A DNA stretch of 22,854 nucleotides, from the NCBI GenBank assembly GCA_028293365.1, contig JAQGOX010000565.1, forward strand, positions 1 to 22,854, in the 5' to 3' direction. Source of the stretch: Verrucomicrobiales bacterium (GTDB taxonomy: Bacteria; Verrucomicrobiota; Verrucomicrobiia; Limisphaerales; SXQI01). The translations under genes were made by a program, and so were the position numbers. This document shows positions 8,413-16,646 of this stretch, piece after piece. Every line of letters starts with the position of its first letter. Within the stretch, counting starts at the first letter, position 1. The notes below the pieces were generated by a model, which saw only the letters and a program-made list of their open reading frames with translations, was not told where the DNA came from and did not search any database.

Positions 8413-11400
8413 AAATCCAACCTTCCCACAGTGACCGTCTCCGGTTCGAGACGGTTCAATAATAAACTGACCTCGTCATCAGTCAGTTCGTCCAAACTCT
8501 CAAGGAGTTGTCCGGCTTCAGCCGCAGTGACTTCGTTTTCTGAATTTGCCTCAGGAACAGGGCGCGAGGGTCCCGGTTGCCGCTCGTGCATTAAACGCGC
8601 AATTCCACGGATAGTTTGACATTCCACAAGTTCTGCCACCTTCAGTTGCAGACCAAACCTCTTTCGCAGTTTGCGCATCAGTTGCATTAGAAAAATGGAG
8701 TCGGCGCCAAACTTAAGAAGGGGTTCGTCCACCGGTACATTCACCGGGTCTAGTTGCAGCAAATCCGCGATCAACTGATGCAATTCGCGAATCCCATCAG
8801 CACTATTTCCATTGCGATGGATCCGACTGGAAGAACCGTTGTTGTGACCATTTATCACTTTGGCTGTATCCCCAGTTCCAGAAACTGGTGCGGGATGAAC
8901 CCAATGGCTTACCCGGGCAAATGGATAAGTGGGAGCTGATATCTTCCGTGCCAGTCCTTCGCCCCTACAGTTCCAATCGATAGAATTTCCCCCAACCCAG
9001 GCTGCAGCGATATCGCTCAAAGAACCCTCCGGTTTAATAAAATCGCCTTTCCTGGCTTTACCCGAAAATAAACGCGCATCTTTTCCACCATTAGAGAATT
9101 CGCGCAATTGCTTTTTCAATTCATCAGTGGTCCGCACAACAGCGGCCAGGCGAAATTCCATGTGCTCCCGGCCCACTTGAAACGTGTAAACGAGATTTCG
9201 AAGCGATGGCGACGGTGTTTCGTCCAGCCAGTCGGCAACGCTGTTGGCGTAAATGTGCAATTGGGTTTCGGTTTTAGCCGAAAGAACAAAGAGTTGTTCG
9301 ATGTCCGGGTCCACATTCGCTTCCGGATCCGGTGGTGCTTCTTCGAGAAGAATATGAACAATAGTTCCGCCAAATCCAAACGAATGAACGCCCGCCCGGT
9401 GCGGCGAAGTCTGCGGTGTCGATTCCCAGAAGGAAGCCTCACTTTGCAGGTGGAAAGGACTTTTCTCCAAATCCAGTTCTGTGAACTGCTTGGGCAAGTT
9501 TAAAGTGGGAGGGATATACTTATGTTTCAACGCGAGGGCAACTTTTGTGAAAGCCGCAATGGCTGACGCAGTTTCAAGATGTCCGATGGAAGGCTTAATA
9601 GAACCAATTCCGCAGAAATTGTGTCGTGCGCTGCGATATTCCCTCAGAGCATTCCACTTCTCGAAGGCAGTCTTAAAAGCAACCAGCTCCGCCTGGTCAC
9701 CATAGGCAGTGCCAGTACCCTGTGCCTCCAAGTAACTAATTGTAGCTGGATCGATCCCGGCCGCTTGCCAGGTTCGAAGCAGCGCTTCCGCTTGAGCTAA
9801 CGGGTTTGGCAAACCAGTCGATGCGGTTCGGCCGTTATGAACCTGGGCTGTAGCGAGAACCGTTGCATAGACCGGATCACGATCCGCGAGGGCGCGGCTG
9901 AGCGGTTTGAGCAAAACAGCTCCGATTCCTTCGCCTCTTAGATAGCCGCTGCCGTTCTTATCATAAATCTTTGACTGCTCCTCCGCTGAAAGCAAGCCGA
10001 GCTGACTTAAGAGCAAATGTGGCCGAGGTGACAGGATCAGATTCACTCCACCCGCCACAGCCTGTTCGCATTCCCCGGCTCGAATCGCCTGAACCGCGCG
10101 ATGGATTGCCATCGCTGCACTGCTGCAGCCGGTATCGATGACTTCACTGGGACCGTGCCAGTTAAAGAAATGAGAAACTCGATTCGCAAGCATGGCCGGA
10201 GAAAGACCTGCCGCCATTTCCGCCGCATTTGAGCCTTGGAGTATCTCTGCGTAATCGTTTCCTTGCGCACCGACGAACAGGCCGGTGCGGGTGTTCCACA
10301 AATCCTTAAGAGTGGTTCCTGAATCTTCGAGCACGCTCCAGACTGTTTGCAGGAACAAACGTTGACGTGGATCCATCAACGCTGCTTCGCGTGGAGAGAT
10401 ATTGAAGAATAAGGAATCAAACTTGTCCACTTCATCGATAAACCCGCCGCTGTGCGAAAGACTTACATCTTCCCCTTCGGAAGGATCTCCATGATATTCT
10501 TTCCAGTCCCAACGCGATTTCGGTATTTCACCGATCGCCGCGGTGCCCTCCGTGAGTATTTTCCAGAATTGCCGAATATCTGCAGCCTTCGGATATATTC
10601 CGGCCAATCCGATAATGGCAACGGGTTCAGTGTTTTTACCGTCGGCAACCTCGACTCTTCCAGAGGACTCGTGAGATGCCATAGGGGCAGGACTCGCCTG
10701 GTAGGCGGCGGCAATTTCGAGCGGATGTTCCGCGATCAGAAACCTCGCTAATTCTTCCAAAGACGAATGACCAAAAAGCACGGCCGGGGCGAGGCGAAGA
10801 CCATATTTTTCATTTAATTTAAAGGCGAGCTCGGTGAATATTCTCGAATCCATTCCAAATTCGGAAAAATTAGTCGCGACGTCGAGCCGGCTGGAATCGA
10901 TTTCGAGCAAAGCGGCCACGGAACGGAGCAAGTCCATTTCTACGAACGTTGCGAGATCTCCAATCAGCTTAGATTGGGTATACATGACGTTTTCACGTTT
11001 AGCCGGATCGCCTTCAATAAGTTGCCGAATTCGCTCTGGATCGGCTCCTGGAACCGCCAACTGAGTGTATGGTGACGCCAGCGTCGCGTGAAAAATCGCA
11101 ATTCCCTGCGATGTTTGCATCGGCTTTAAACCAAATAGTATTTCCATGAGACGGGCGGTTTCTTCAGGAAAACGCATTCCACCTTCCTGCCAGTAGGGCC
11201 AGTTAATGCTTACCGTCCTCCCATTGCATAAACCGGACGCCCGCCAGGCTTCTCGCAGCTCCGAAAAACCATCAAGATATCGATTTGCAGCCGCGTAATC
11301 TCCCTGGCCCAGATTTCCCGTCAGTGAAACCAGTGAAGAGAAAAGCGCGAAGAAGTCCAATGGTTCAGTAACCGTCAGACTATGCAGGTTCACTGTACCT

Positions 11401-14400
11401 GCCACCTTTGGCCCCATTACCTTTCGAAACGATTCGAGAGTCTTAGTGCCAAGAAGTCCATCTTCGATCACTCCAGCGCAGTGGAGAATCCCGTGAATAG
11501 CACCGACCTCCGATTTGACCTTCTGCAAAATCGTCGAAAGCGCGGGGCCATCGACGATATCCACCGCGTAGTACCGCACGCGCGGTCCCAGTCTCTGAAG
11601 GCGATGCGTTTTTTCAGCGGACAATTCAGAACGCCCGATTAGAATCAGATTAGCCTCGTATTCGGTGACCAGATGTTCTGCGAAGAGCAACGCCACTCCC
11701 CCCATTCCACCGGTAATCAGATATGTGCCACCCTTTCGCAGTGAAACGGCAGAGGGTTTAATATTCGCAAGTTTGTCGGGCGAAATAATCTCAACACCCC
11801 GAACCTGACGCATTCCTTTAGAATAACGAATCTCCGAATTTCCTGAGGCCGCAAATTCCGAAACAATCCAATCGGCAAGGAGAGTCTCCACCGGAAATGG
11901 TCGCACGACCTGTATAGTCTTTGCACGAAACAGAGCATTCTCGTGTTGGACACTCCGAAGAAATCCGCTAACACACGCAAATTCGGGTGAGCTACTGAGA
12001 TCATCCGTGGAATACAAATGCAGCAGGTTGATCCGAATGCGCTTTTTTAGCCCGGCCAGAGCCTTGGTCAAAAGAAATAGAGACTCCAGACCCAGAGTGA
12101 ATGGATCATTTATGCACGGGAGGCGCCCATTTCTTTTTTCTGCGTCCGCCGGGCTCGTTTCATCGTAACACCATGAATGAATAATCTGCGAAGGGTACTC
12201 TGATTCCGTGTCGAGTATTTCGAACAATCGAATATAGTCAGCCAATTCGTTCGGACGAATTTTGAAATTGCCTCCCGAAAATTCAAAAGTCGATCCGTGA
12301 GTGACAACGAAAACCGGTTTGCCTGCGTTTTTCCAATGTTGGGCCAATCCAGGATCGCGACCAAAAAGCAATAGCGGTTCGACAACTTCTACCATTTCAT
12401 TGCTTAATTCCTGGGTGCGCCACGAAGGAGTCAAAAGCGGGGTCTCGATTCGATCGACCCGAGCCTCCGCAGGTTTTCCGACCCAGTAGCGCTCTTTGGC
12501 AAACGGATAGGTCGGCAGTGACAAAGTTGCCGCTTTAGGAGAAATTTTTAGCCAGTCAATTTCGCAACCCGCCAGCCATGCTCGAGCGAGTTTCACCAAA
12601 ATCGCTTCGGATTGCGTTCGGCTCGGATTCGTTCTTCCTAGTAAAGCGAAAGCTCCTTCTAATTCTCTCACTAGATCCGGACCTGGAGGGGCATTGTCCT
12701 TCCGCTGGCCAGGCGCAGTCTTCAAATCGAATTCAATCACAGTTTCCGATGTAAACTTTAATAACTTCTCGGATAATTCCTGCAGATTCGCCGCTAGAAT
12801 CGCGATTCGAAAAGCGAAATGCGATCGCCGTGCGTTTAGGGTGTAGGCCACAGACGAAATACTCTCGTCGGGATTGAGTTCGATCCATCGTGCTAAATCA
12901 GCAGCGCGCTGACTCAAAGCTGTGGAAGTTCTTGCAGACAAAGTAATCAACGATAAAGGTTGAAGCCCGACTGTCGGTACTGCTCGAGACGGCGCCTCCT
13001 GGAGCACAACGAATGCATTCGTCCCGCTGTGTCCAATGGAATTCACCACAGCACGACGCGGCCGGCCAATTTCGATGGGCCAGGAACGAATTTCGGAGTT
13101 AACGTAAAACGGACTTTCAACCCAGTTCACTGCCTTATTCGGGGCGGCAAAATGAATCGTGGGCGGGATTTTCTCGTTTCGGAGTGCCAGGATCACTTTG
13201 ATAACTTCGGTAATTCCTGATGGTTGGCCGCTATGTCCCACATTTCCCTTGAGCGAACCCACCCCGCAAAATCCTTTTTTTTCTGTGAACGCCCGGAAAG
13301 ATGCGGTCAATGCATTCACCTCCATCGCATCTCCCAGTCGAGTACCGGTGGCATGCGCCTCGACATAGGAAATTGACTCTGGATCGATCCCGGATCGTTT
13401 AAAAACGTCAATTTGCAGGGCGGTTTGACCGAGAGGGCTCGGTGCAAGCATTCCATTCTTTTTCCCCCCATGGTTAATGCCAGATCCTTTGATGATAGCA
13501 TGAATTGGATCTCCATCTCGCATTGCCGCATCCAGTGGCTTTAACACCAGAGCATTCACCGCTTCGCCAATCACATAACCGTCAGCCTGATCGTCGAACG
13601 GCCTCAACACTCCGCTCTGCGACATCAGACCTGTCTTGCTGGTTACAACAGCCGCCTTGGGAGTCGTTAGAATGGAGACGCCACCCGCCAGGGCCATTTC
13701 AGATTCCCCGTTCCAAATACTTGTGCATGCCAAATGAACCGCTACCAGCGAGGAGGAGCAGGCCGTATCAATCGTCAGGCACGGCCCTTTAAGGTCAAAA
13801 AAATGTGCGACTCTCCCGGAATAGGTCGACGACGTGTTTCCAGTAAGCAAAAATCCATCGGTCAATCCCGGACCACTCTCGAGCAGGTCAAGGTAATCGC
13901 TACTGCCAGCACCCAGAAACACACCGATTTTTCGACCTGCCAAAGCAGACATTGAATAGCCTGAATCCTCAAATGCATTCCAGGCCTCCTGAAGAAAAAT
14001 ACGCTGTTGAGGATCCATGGACAGAGCCTCCTTGGGAGAAATGCCAAAGAAAAGCGGATCAAAAAACTCAATTCCGTTCAAAAACCCTCCACGCTTCGAG
14101 CAAGTGGTGTTCGGCGTTCGAATATCTGCCGAGTAAAACGGCTTGCCAACCCACCGATTTGGCGAAACGTCGCTCGTAAGATCCCGTCCAGCGAGAAGCC
14201 CGTTCCAAAATTCCTGGAGCGTATCAGCGCTAGCGCAACGTCCTGACATACCGATTACTGCCAGGTCCTGGTGCACAGTTCGGTCTACACACTCCGTTAT
14301 AACTGTTGGTGCGTTCGCGTTCGTTTTGAGAACATCCGGAATTTCCCCGCTCTCGCTCAGGATGAGGCTTTGATAGGATGCTGCTTCACTCTCCCTGTTG

Positions 14401-16646
14401 GTTCCGGATATGGCTAATGTTTTAAATCCGGTCCGGCGAAGCGCCTCTCTCCATTGGCTACAACTCAAAAGGGGCGAATCTTCGATTCGCAGTTTAGAGT
14501 CTTCAAAGAGCCACCAACCGGGCGTCAAACCGAAGATCAGCATGAGAAAATCAGCCGCCTGGGTCGATTCGTTCAGAAAGAAGAGGCCACCCGGTTTCAG
14601 GAGACTCTTAACATTGCGCAAAGTTTTGATGATTGATCGGGTCGCGTGAACTACGTTCGTGGTCAGAACAAAATCCATGGAACCCGGAAAAAATCCCTGA
14701 GTTTCCGGATTTCGATCAATGTCGAGGCACTTGAAGGTTGTAAAAGGAAATTCGGTTTCGAACCGCGACCGGCCGCGATTCACGAAAGCAGGCCCAATGT
14801 CCGTATAAAAAAACGATATGCTGCCAGCGTATGGACCAAGCCGAGCTAAAAGCGCGGCGCTGCTGGCTCCTGTTCCCGCGCCGATTTCGAGAATATTTAT
14901 CTTGTCGTTCGGCTGATTGGCAAGACGATCCGACACCGCCGCAGCGAGCGTTTCGGCAAGCATGGAGTTGAAGTGATCACTCACCTTATTTCCCGTGTAA
15001 ACTTTCTCGACTAACTCCATGGACCCTCCCGGAAAAATCACATCCATCGGATTCAACCGCCCCTGCAGGAACCCCGGATATTGATTAATGCACTGTTCGA
15101 GGAGGGAGACTTGCGGTAACGCCTGGGGAACAGTCTGCAGGAAACGGTTTTTTAGCGCTGCTAACTGCCGTTGCGCAGCACAGAAATCCGACGCGGCCAA
15201 TGAATTCGTCGTGCGGATGACATTACCATCAACCTCCAACAGCCCATGACGGGCAAGCAATTGCAGGAGGCGCGTAAACAATTTTTCATGGGCCGGGGCA
15301 ATCCCGAGTTTTTCCAGCACTTGCGACTGTTCCCATCTTTCATTTGCTCCCAGGAATATACCCATCCCTTGAAATGCCTGGACCAACCATCCGCGCCCCA
15401 GCCGGTCCAATACCGCAATGCTTTTCAACAGATCACGAGCGTCGAAGGGGTTCTGTTTTTCAAACTCTTTTACTTTGCCAACTACGGTATTTTTAATTAA
15501 AGGAGCCTCAACTTCTGCTCCGACAGTAGAGCTGTGCGAAAAGCGAAGCGGCTGGTCGCAATGCTCTTTTAGCTCGGCAAGATACTGAAGTCCGGCGATT
15601 ACCGAAGGCCGGTCCACTCCAAAGTCAATTTGACAGGCAATTTCGTCAATTCCGGCCCCGATCGCGGAATCCACCATCTTGAGGCATGATTCGGGCGTGC
15701 CGAATAAAGCAGCCGTGCGAAAATACCGCTCATATGCATACTCGGCTATCTGTCGTTTTTCCTCATCGGTCTTTGGTTGGTCTGGAATGCCCTGCTGATG
15801 CAGATTCACCGCGGTTTTGATATAATCCAGAAAAGGTTCCCGTACCTTTGCTTTTACAAAGTCCATGTCGCGATGAACCATTGTGTGAAGCATGAGGCTG
15901 ACTATTCCCGGCGTGGAATTATCATGTTCGCGCCGCAACTGGCGATACACATCAATCTTCGCGCCCATATCCTGCAGCGTCTGATTGAAAATCATTGTCA
16001 GAATATTTGCTCCCGCACTGGCGGCTTCGCGGAATCGCTCAAGATTGCCGAAACAGGAAAGCCACGTTTGTAGTTCTGCTTGTTTGGGAAGAGGATAAAT
16101 TCGGACCGGCGTCATTTTGCCGTGCGCATTTGGAAACTCTACCGTTTCACCCCGCCAAAGCTTCCGGACGGTCTCAAGCTGCGAGAAAAGTAAATTATTA
16201 TCCCGGCTAAATGATTGAGGTGAAAGTACGAAATCATTCGGATTCCACCCGCGCGCGAAAGCAAGGTCTACACGACCACTGGAAAGATTATCGACCACCG
16301 ACCATTCTTCCGCGATGCGCACAGCGTGATGAAGGGGTGCGACGAGACTGCCCGCTCGAATCCGAATGGTCTTCGTTTTGACCGCGAGCGCGGCGGCGAT
16401 GACGGAGGGATTGGGGAAAAGTCCTCCTACTGCATTGAAATGACGTTCTGGAACCCAAACGGCGTGAAACCCCTGGCGGTCCGCAAAGTCCACTGCTTCG
16501 AACAATAATTGATACTTTTCCTCGGAAAATTCCGCCTCGTTACTCGAGAAGAAAAGCAGGCTGAATTTAATGGGTCTCGCAGGAGATGCTGTTCCTGCAA
16601 TTCCTGCCGACAATGTCGTGGTCGAATTTGTTCGAGAATTGTTCAT
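8409..16646 (-). CDS. trans-AT PKS: flavin monooxygenase-C-MT-KS-KR-ACP-KS0-ACP
   Basis: A 2745-residue modular PKS. Domains: luciferase-like monooxygenase 25-365, methyltransferase 385-765 (SAM core 583-695), KS 793-1218, post-KS linker without AT 1225-1390, KR with structural half 1400-1830, ACP 1895-1975, second KS 2005-2437, linker to about 2585, ACP 2615-2690, and a C-terminal LDELTDDEVSLLL tail resembling megasynthase docking ends. The first ACP serine is 1934 and the second is 2650. Start: ATG at 16646, directly abutting the TAG of the gene upstream (TAGATG, zero spacing), with no strong Shine-Dalgarno sequence, so re-initiation or coupling is likely. The oxygenase and methyltransferase have no ACP before them in this protein, so they must work on the chain held by the last ACP of the preceding protein. 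The second KS lacks its HGTGT histidine and should only transfer. Loading is by an AT in trans (none in the window). Confidence 0.97.
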   Translation of the reverse strand: MNNSRTNSTTTLSAGIAGTASPARPIKFSLLFFSSNEAEFSEEKYQLLFEAVDFADRQGFHAVWVPERHFNAVGGLFPNPSVIAAALAVKTKTIRIRAGSLVAPLHHAVRIAEEWSVVDNLSSGRVDLAFARGWNPNDFVLSPQSFSRDNNLLFSQLETVRKLWRGETVEFPNAHGKMTPVRIYPLPKQAELQTWLSCFGNLERFREAASAGANILTMIFNQTLQDMGAKIDVYRQLRREHDNSTPGIVSLMLHTMVHRDMDFVKAKVREPFLDYIKTAVNLHQQGIPDQPKTDEEKRQIAEYAYERYFRTAALFGTPESCLKMVDSAIGAGIDEIACQIDFGVDRPSVIAGLQYLAELKEHCDQPLRFSHSSTVGAEVEAPLIKNTVVGKVKEFEKQNPFDARDLLKSIAVLDRLGRGWLVQAFQGMGIFLGANERWEQSQVLEKLGIAPAHEKLFTRLLQLLARHGLLEVDGNVIRTTNSLAASDFCAAQRQLAALKNRFLQTVPQALPQVSLLEQCINQYPGFLQGRLNPMDVIFPGGSMELVEKVYTGNKVSDHFNSMLAETLAAAVSDRLANQPNDKINILEIGAGTGASSAALLARLGPYAGSISFFYTDIGPAFVNRGRSRFETEFPFTTFKCLDIDRNPETQGFFPGSMDFVLTTNVVHATRSIIKTLRNVKSLLKPGGLFFLNESTQAADFLMLIFGLTPGWWLFEDSKLRIEDSPLLSCSQWREALRRTGFKTLAISGTNRESEAASYQSLILSESGEIPDVLKTNANAPTVITECVDRTVHQDLAVIGMSGRCASADTLQEFWNGLLAGRDLTSDVSPNRWVGKPFYSADIRTPNTTCSKRGGFLNGIEFFDPLFFGISPKEALSMDPQQRIFLQEAWNAFEDSGYSMSALAGRKIGVFLGAGSSDYLDLLESGPGLTDGFLLTGNTSSTYSGRVAHFFDLKGPCLTIDTACSSSLVAVHLACTSIWNGESEMALAGGVSILTTPKAAVVTSKTGLMSQSGVLRPFDDQADGYVIGEAVNALVLKPLDAAMRDGDPIHAIIKGSGINHGGKKNGMLAPSPLGQTALQIDVFKRSGIDPESISYVEAHATGTRLGDAMEVNALTASFRAFTEKKGFCGVGSLKGNVGHSGQPSGITEVIKVILALRNEKIPPTIHFAAPNKAVNWVESPFYVNSEIRSWPIEIGRPRRAVVNSIGHSGTNAFVVLQEAPSRAVPTVGLQPLSLITLSARTSTALSQRAADLARWIELNPDESISSVAYTLNARRSHFAFRIAILAANLQELSEKLLKFTSETVIEFDLKTAPGQRKDNAPPGPDLVRELEGAFALLGRTNPSRTQSEAILVKLARAWLAGCEIDWLKISPKAATLSLPTYPFAKERYWVGKPAEARVDRIETPLLTPSWRTQELSNEMVEVVEPLLLFGRDPGLAQHWKNAGKPVFVVTHGSTFEFSGGNFKIRPNELADYIRLFEILDTESEYPSQIIHSWCYDETSPADAEKRNGRLPCINDPFTLGLESLFLLTKALAGLKKRIRINLLHLYSTDDLSSSPEFACVSGFLRSVQHENALFRAKTIQVVRPFPVETLLADWIVSEFAASGNSEIRYSKGMRQVRGVEIISPDKLANIKPSAVSLRKGGTYLITGGMGGVALLFAEHLVTEYEANLILIGRSELSAEKTHRLQRLGPRVRYYAVDIVDGPALSTILQKVKSEVGAIHGILHCAGVIEDGLLGTKTLESFRKVMGPKVAGTVNLHSLTVTEPLDFFALFSSLVSLTGNLGQGDYAAANRYLDGFSELREAWRASGLCNGRTVSINWPYWQEGGMRFPEETARLMEILFGLKPMQTSQGIAIFHATLASPYTQLAVPGADPERIRQLIEGDPAKRENVMYTQSKLIGDLATFVEMDLLRSVAALLEIDSSRLDVATNFSEFGMDSRIFTELAFKLNEKYGLRLAPAVLFGHSSLEELARFLIAEHPLEIAAAYQASPAPMASHESSGRVEVADGKNTEPVAIIGLAGIYPKAADIRQFWKILTEGTAAIGEIPKSRWDWKEYHGDPSEGEDVSLSHSGGFIDEVDKFDSLFFNISPREAALMDPRQRLFLQTVWSVLEDSGTTLKDLWNTRTGLFVGAQGNDYAEILQGSNAAEMAAGLSPAMLANRVSHFFNWHGPSEVIDTGCSSAAMAIHRAVQAIRAGECEQAVAGGVNLILSPRPHLLLSQLGLLSAEEQSKIYDKNGSGYLRGEGIGAVLLKPLSRALADRDPVYATVLATAQVHNGRTASTGLPNPLAQAEALLRTWQAAGIDPATISYLEAQGTGTAYGDQAELVAFKTAFEKWNALREYRSARHNFCGIGSIKPSIGHLETASAIAAFTKVALALKHKYIPPTLNLPKQFTELDLEKSPFHLQSEASFWESTPQTSPHRAGVHSFGFGGTIVHILLEEAPPDPEANVDPDIEQLFVLSAKTETQLHIYANSVADWLDETPSPSLRNLVYTFQVGREHMEFRLAAVVRTTDELKKQLREFSNGGKDARLFSGKARKGDFIKPEGSLSDIAAAWVGGNSIDWNCRGEGLARKISAPTYPFARVSHWVHPAPVSGTGDTAKVINGHNNGSSSRIHRNGNSADGIRELHQLIADLLQLDPVNVPVDEPLLKFGADSIFLMQLMRKLRKRFGLQLKVAELVECQTIRGIARLMHERQPGPSRPVPEANSENEVTAAEAGQLLESLDELTDDEVSLLLNRLEPETVTVGRLDL
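8421..8427 (-). promoter_or_regulatory. Shine-Dalgarno sequence of the C-A-PCP-KS gene
   Basis: GGGAAGG on the minus strand, 8 nt before the ATG at 8412-8410. It lies inside the last codons of the preceding gene, whose TGA (8411-8409) overlaps that ATG. It supports the start choice and suggests translational coupling. Confidence 0.7.
8577..8804 (-). other. Acyl carrier protein at the PKS-NRPS junction
   Basis: Residues 2615-2690, with KFGADSIFLMQL and Ser2650. A hydrophilic linker containing VINGHNNGSSSRIHRNGN precedes it. It is the donor carrier for the condensation domain that begins the next protein. Confidence 0.92.
9336..10634 (-). other. Non-elongating ketosynthase (KS0)
   Basis: Residues 2005-2437. 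The acylation cysteine is present (Cys2174, DTGCSSA) and the NIGH-type histidine is present (His2356, SIGHLE). The HGTGT histidine is glutamine (Gln2309, EAQGTGT; codon CAG at 9722-9720). In trans-AT systems this loss marks KS domains that transacylate but cannot decarboxylate malonyl, so no carbon should be added here. Confidence 0.9.
10722..10964 (-). other. Acyl carrier protein (ACP)
   Basis: Residues 1895-1975, with EFGMDSR and pantetheine-accepting Ser1934, then APAVLFGHSSLEELARFL. It carries the ketoreduced chain to the non-elongating KS behind it. Confidence 0.92.
11019..12449 (-). other. Ketoreductase (KR) domain with structural half
   Basis: Residues about 1400-1876; the catalytic half begins near 1632. 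The cofactor loop is TGGMGGVAL (from 1645), with alanine where the last glycine is usual. Lys1747, Ser1771, Tyr1784 and Asn1788 are all in place. IED (1727-1729) occupies the LDD position, keeping the diagnostic Asp of B-type KRs. It should leave a beta-hydroxy group, since no DH occurs in this module. Confidence 0.92.
12993..14270 (-). other. Ketosynthase (KS), elongating, unusual motifs
   Basis: Residues 793-1218. The triad is present: Cys963 (DTACSSS), His1098 (EAHATGT instead of HGTGT) and His1138 (GNVGHSGQPSG). The C-terminal boundary reads NSIGHSGTNAFVVLQEAP, with Phe where most KS domains have His in NAH. It receives the oxidised and/or methylated chain and should elongate it. No AT follows; a linker of about 170 residues runs to LPTYPFAKERYW. 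Confidence 0.92.
14352..15494 (-). other. PKS-type C-methyltransferase domain
   Basis: Residues about 385-765. A helical N-terminal lobe (about 400-560) precedes a class I SAM core with motif I ILEIGAGTGASSA (from 585). The catalytic pair of PKS C-methyltransferases is present: His667 in NVVHATR and Glu693 in LNEST. The family's WWLFEDSKLR block follows at 711-720. It should transfer a methyl group to the alpha-carbon of a beta-ketoacyl-ACP. The preceding module lacks a KR, so its ACP would present exactly that substrate. Confidence 0.87.
15552..16574 (-). other. MupA-type luciferase-like flavin monooxygenase domain
   Basis: Residues 25-365. TIM-barrel luciferase-family features: KFSLLFFSS at the first strand, GFHAVWVPERHF at 59-70, the GLFPNPSVIAAALA stretch, GSLVAPLHHAVRIAEEWSVVD at 99-119 and GRVDLAFARGWNPNDF at 124-139. 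This block is typical of the subfamily named after MupA of mupirocin biosynthesis, which is often fused to NRPS or PKS proteins and uses reduced FMN and oxygen. By family analogy it should oxygenate a carrier-bound intermediate, for example by alpha-hydroxylation. The exact reaction cannot be read from the sequence. Confidence 0.9.

Noticed and set aside
12449..12993. Possible AT domain after the first KS of gene 3
   Set aside because: The stretch of about 170 residues has no GHSxG, no GQGSQ and no AFHS. It matches the ordinary post-KS linker ending in LPTYPFAKERYW.
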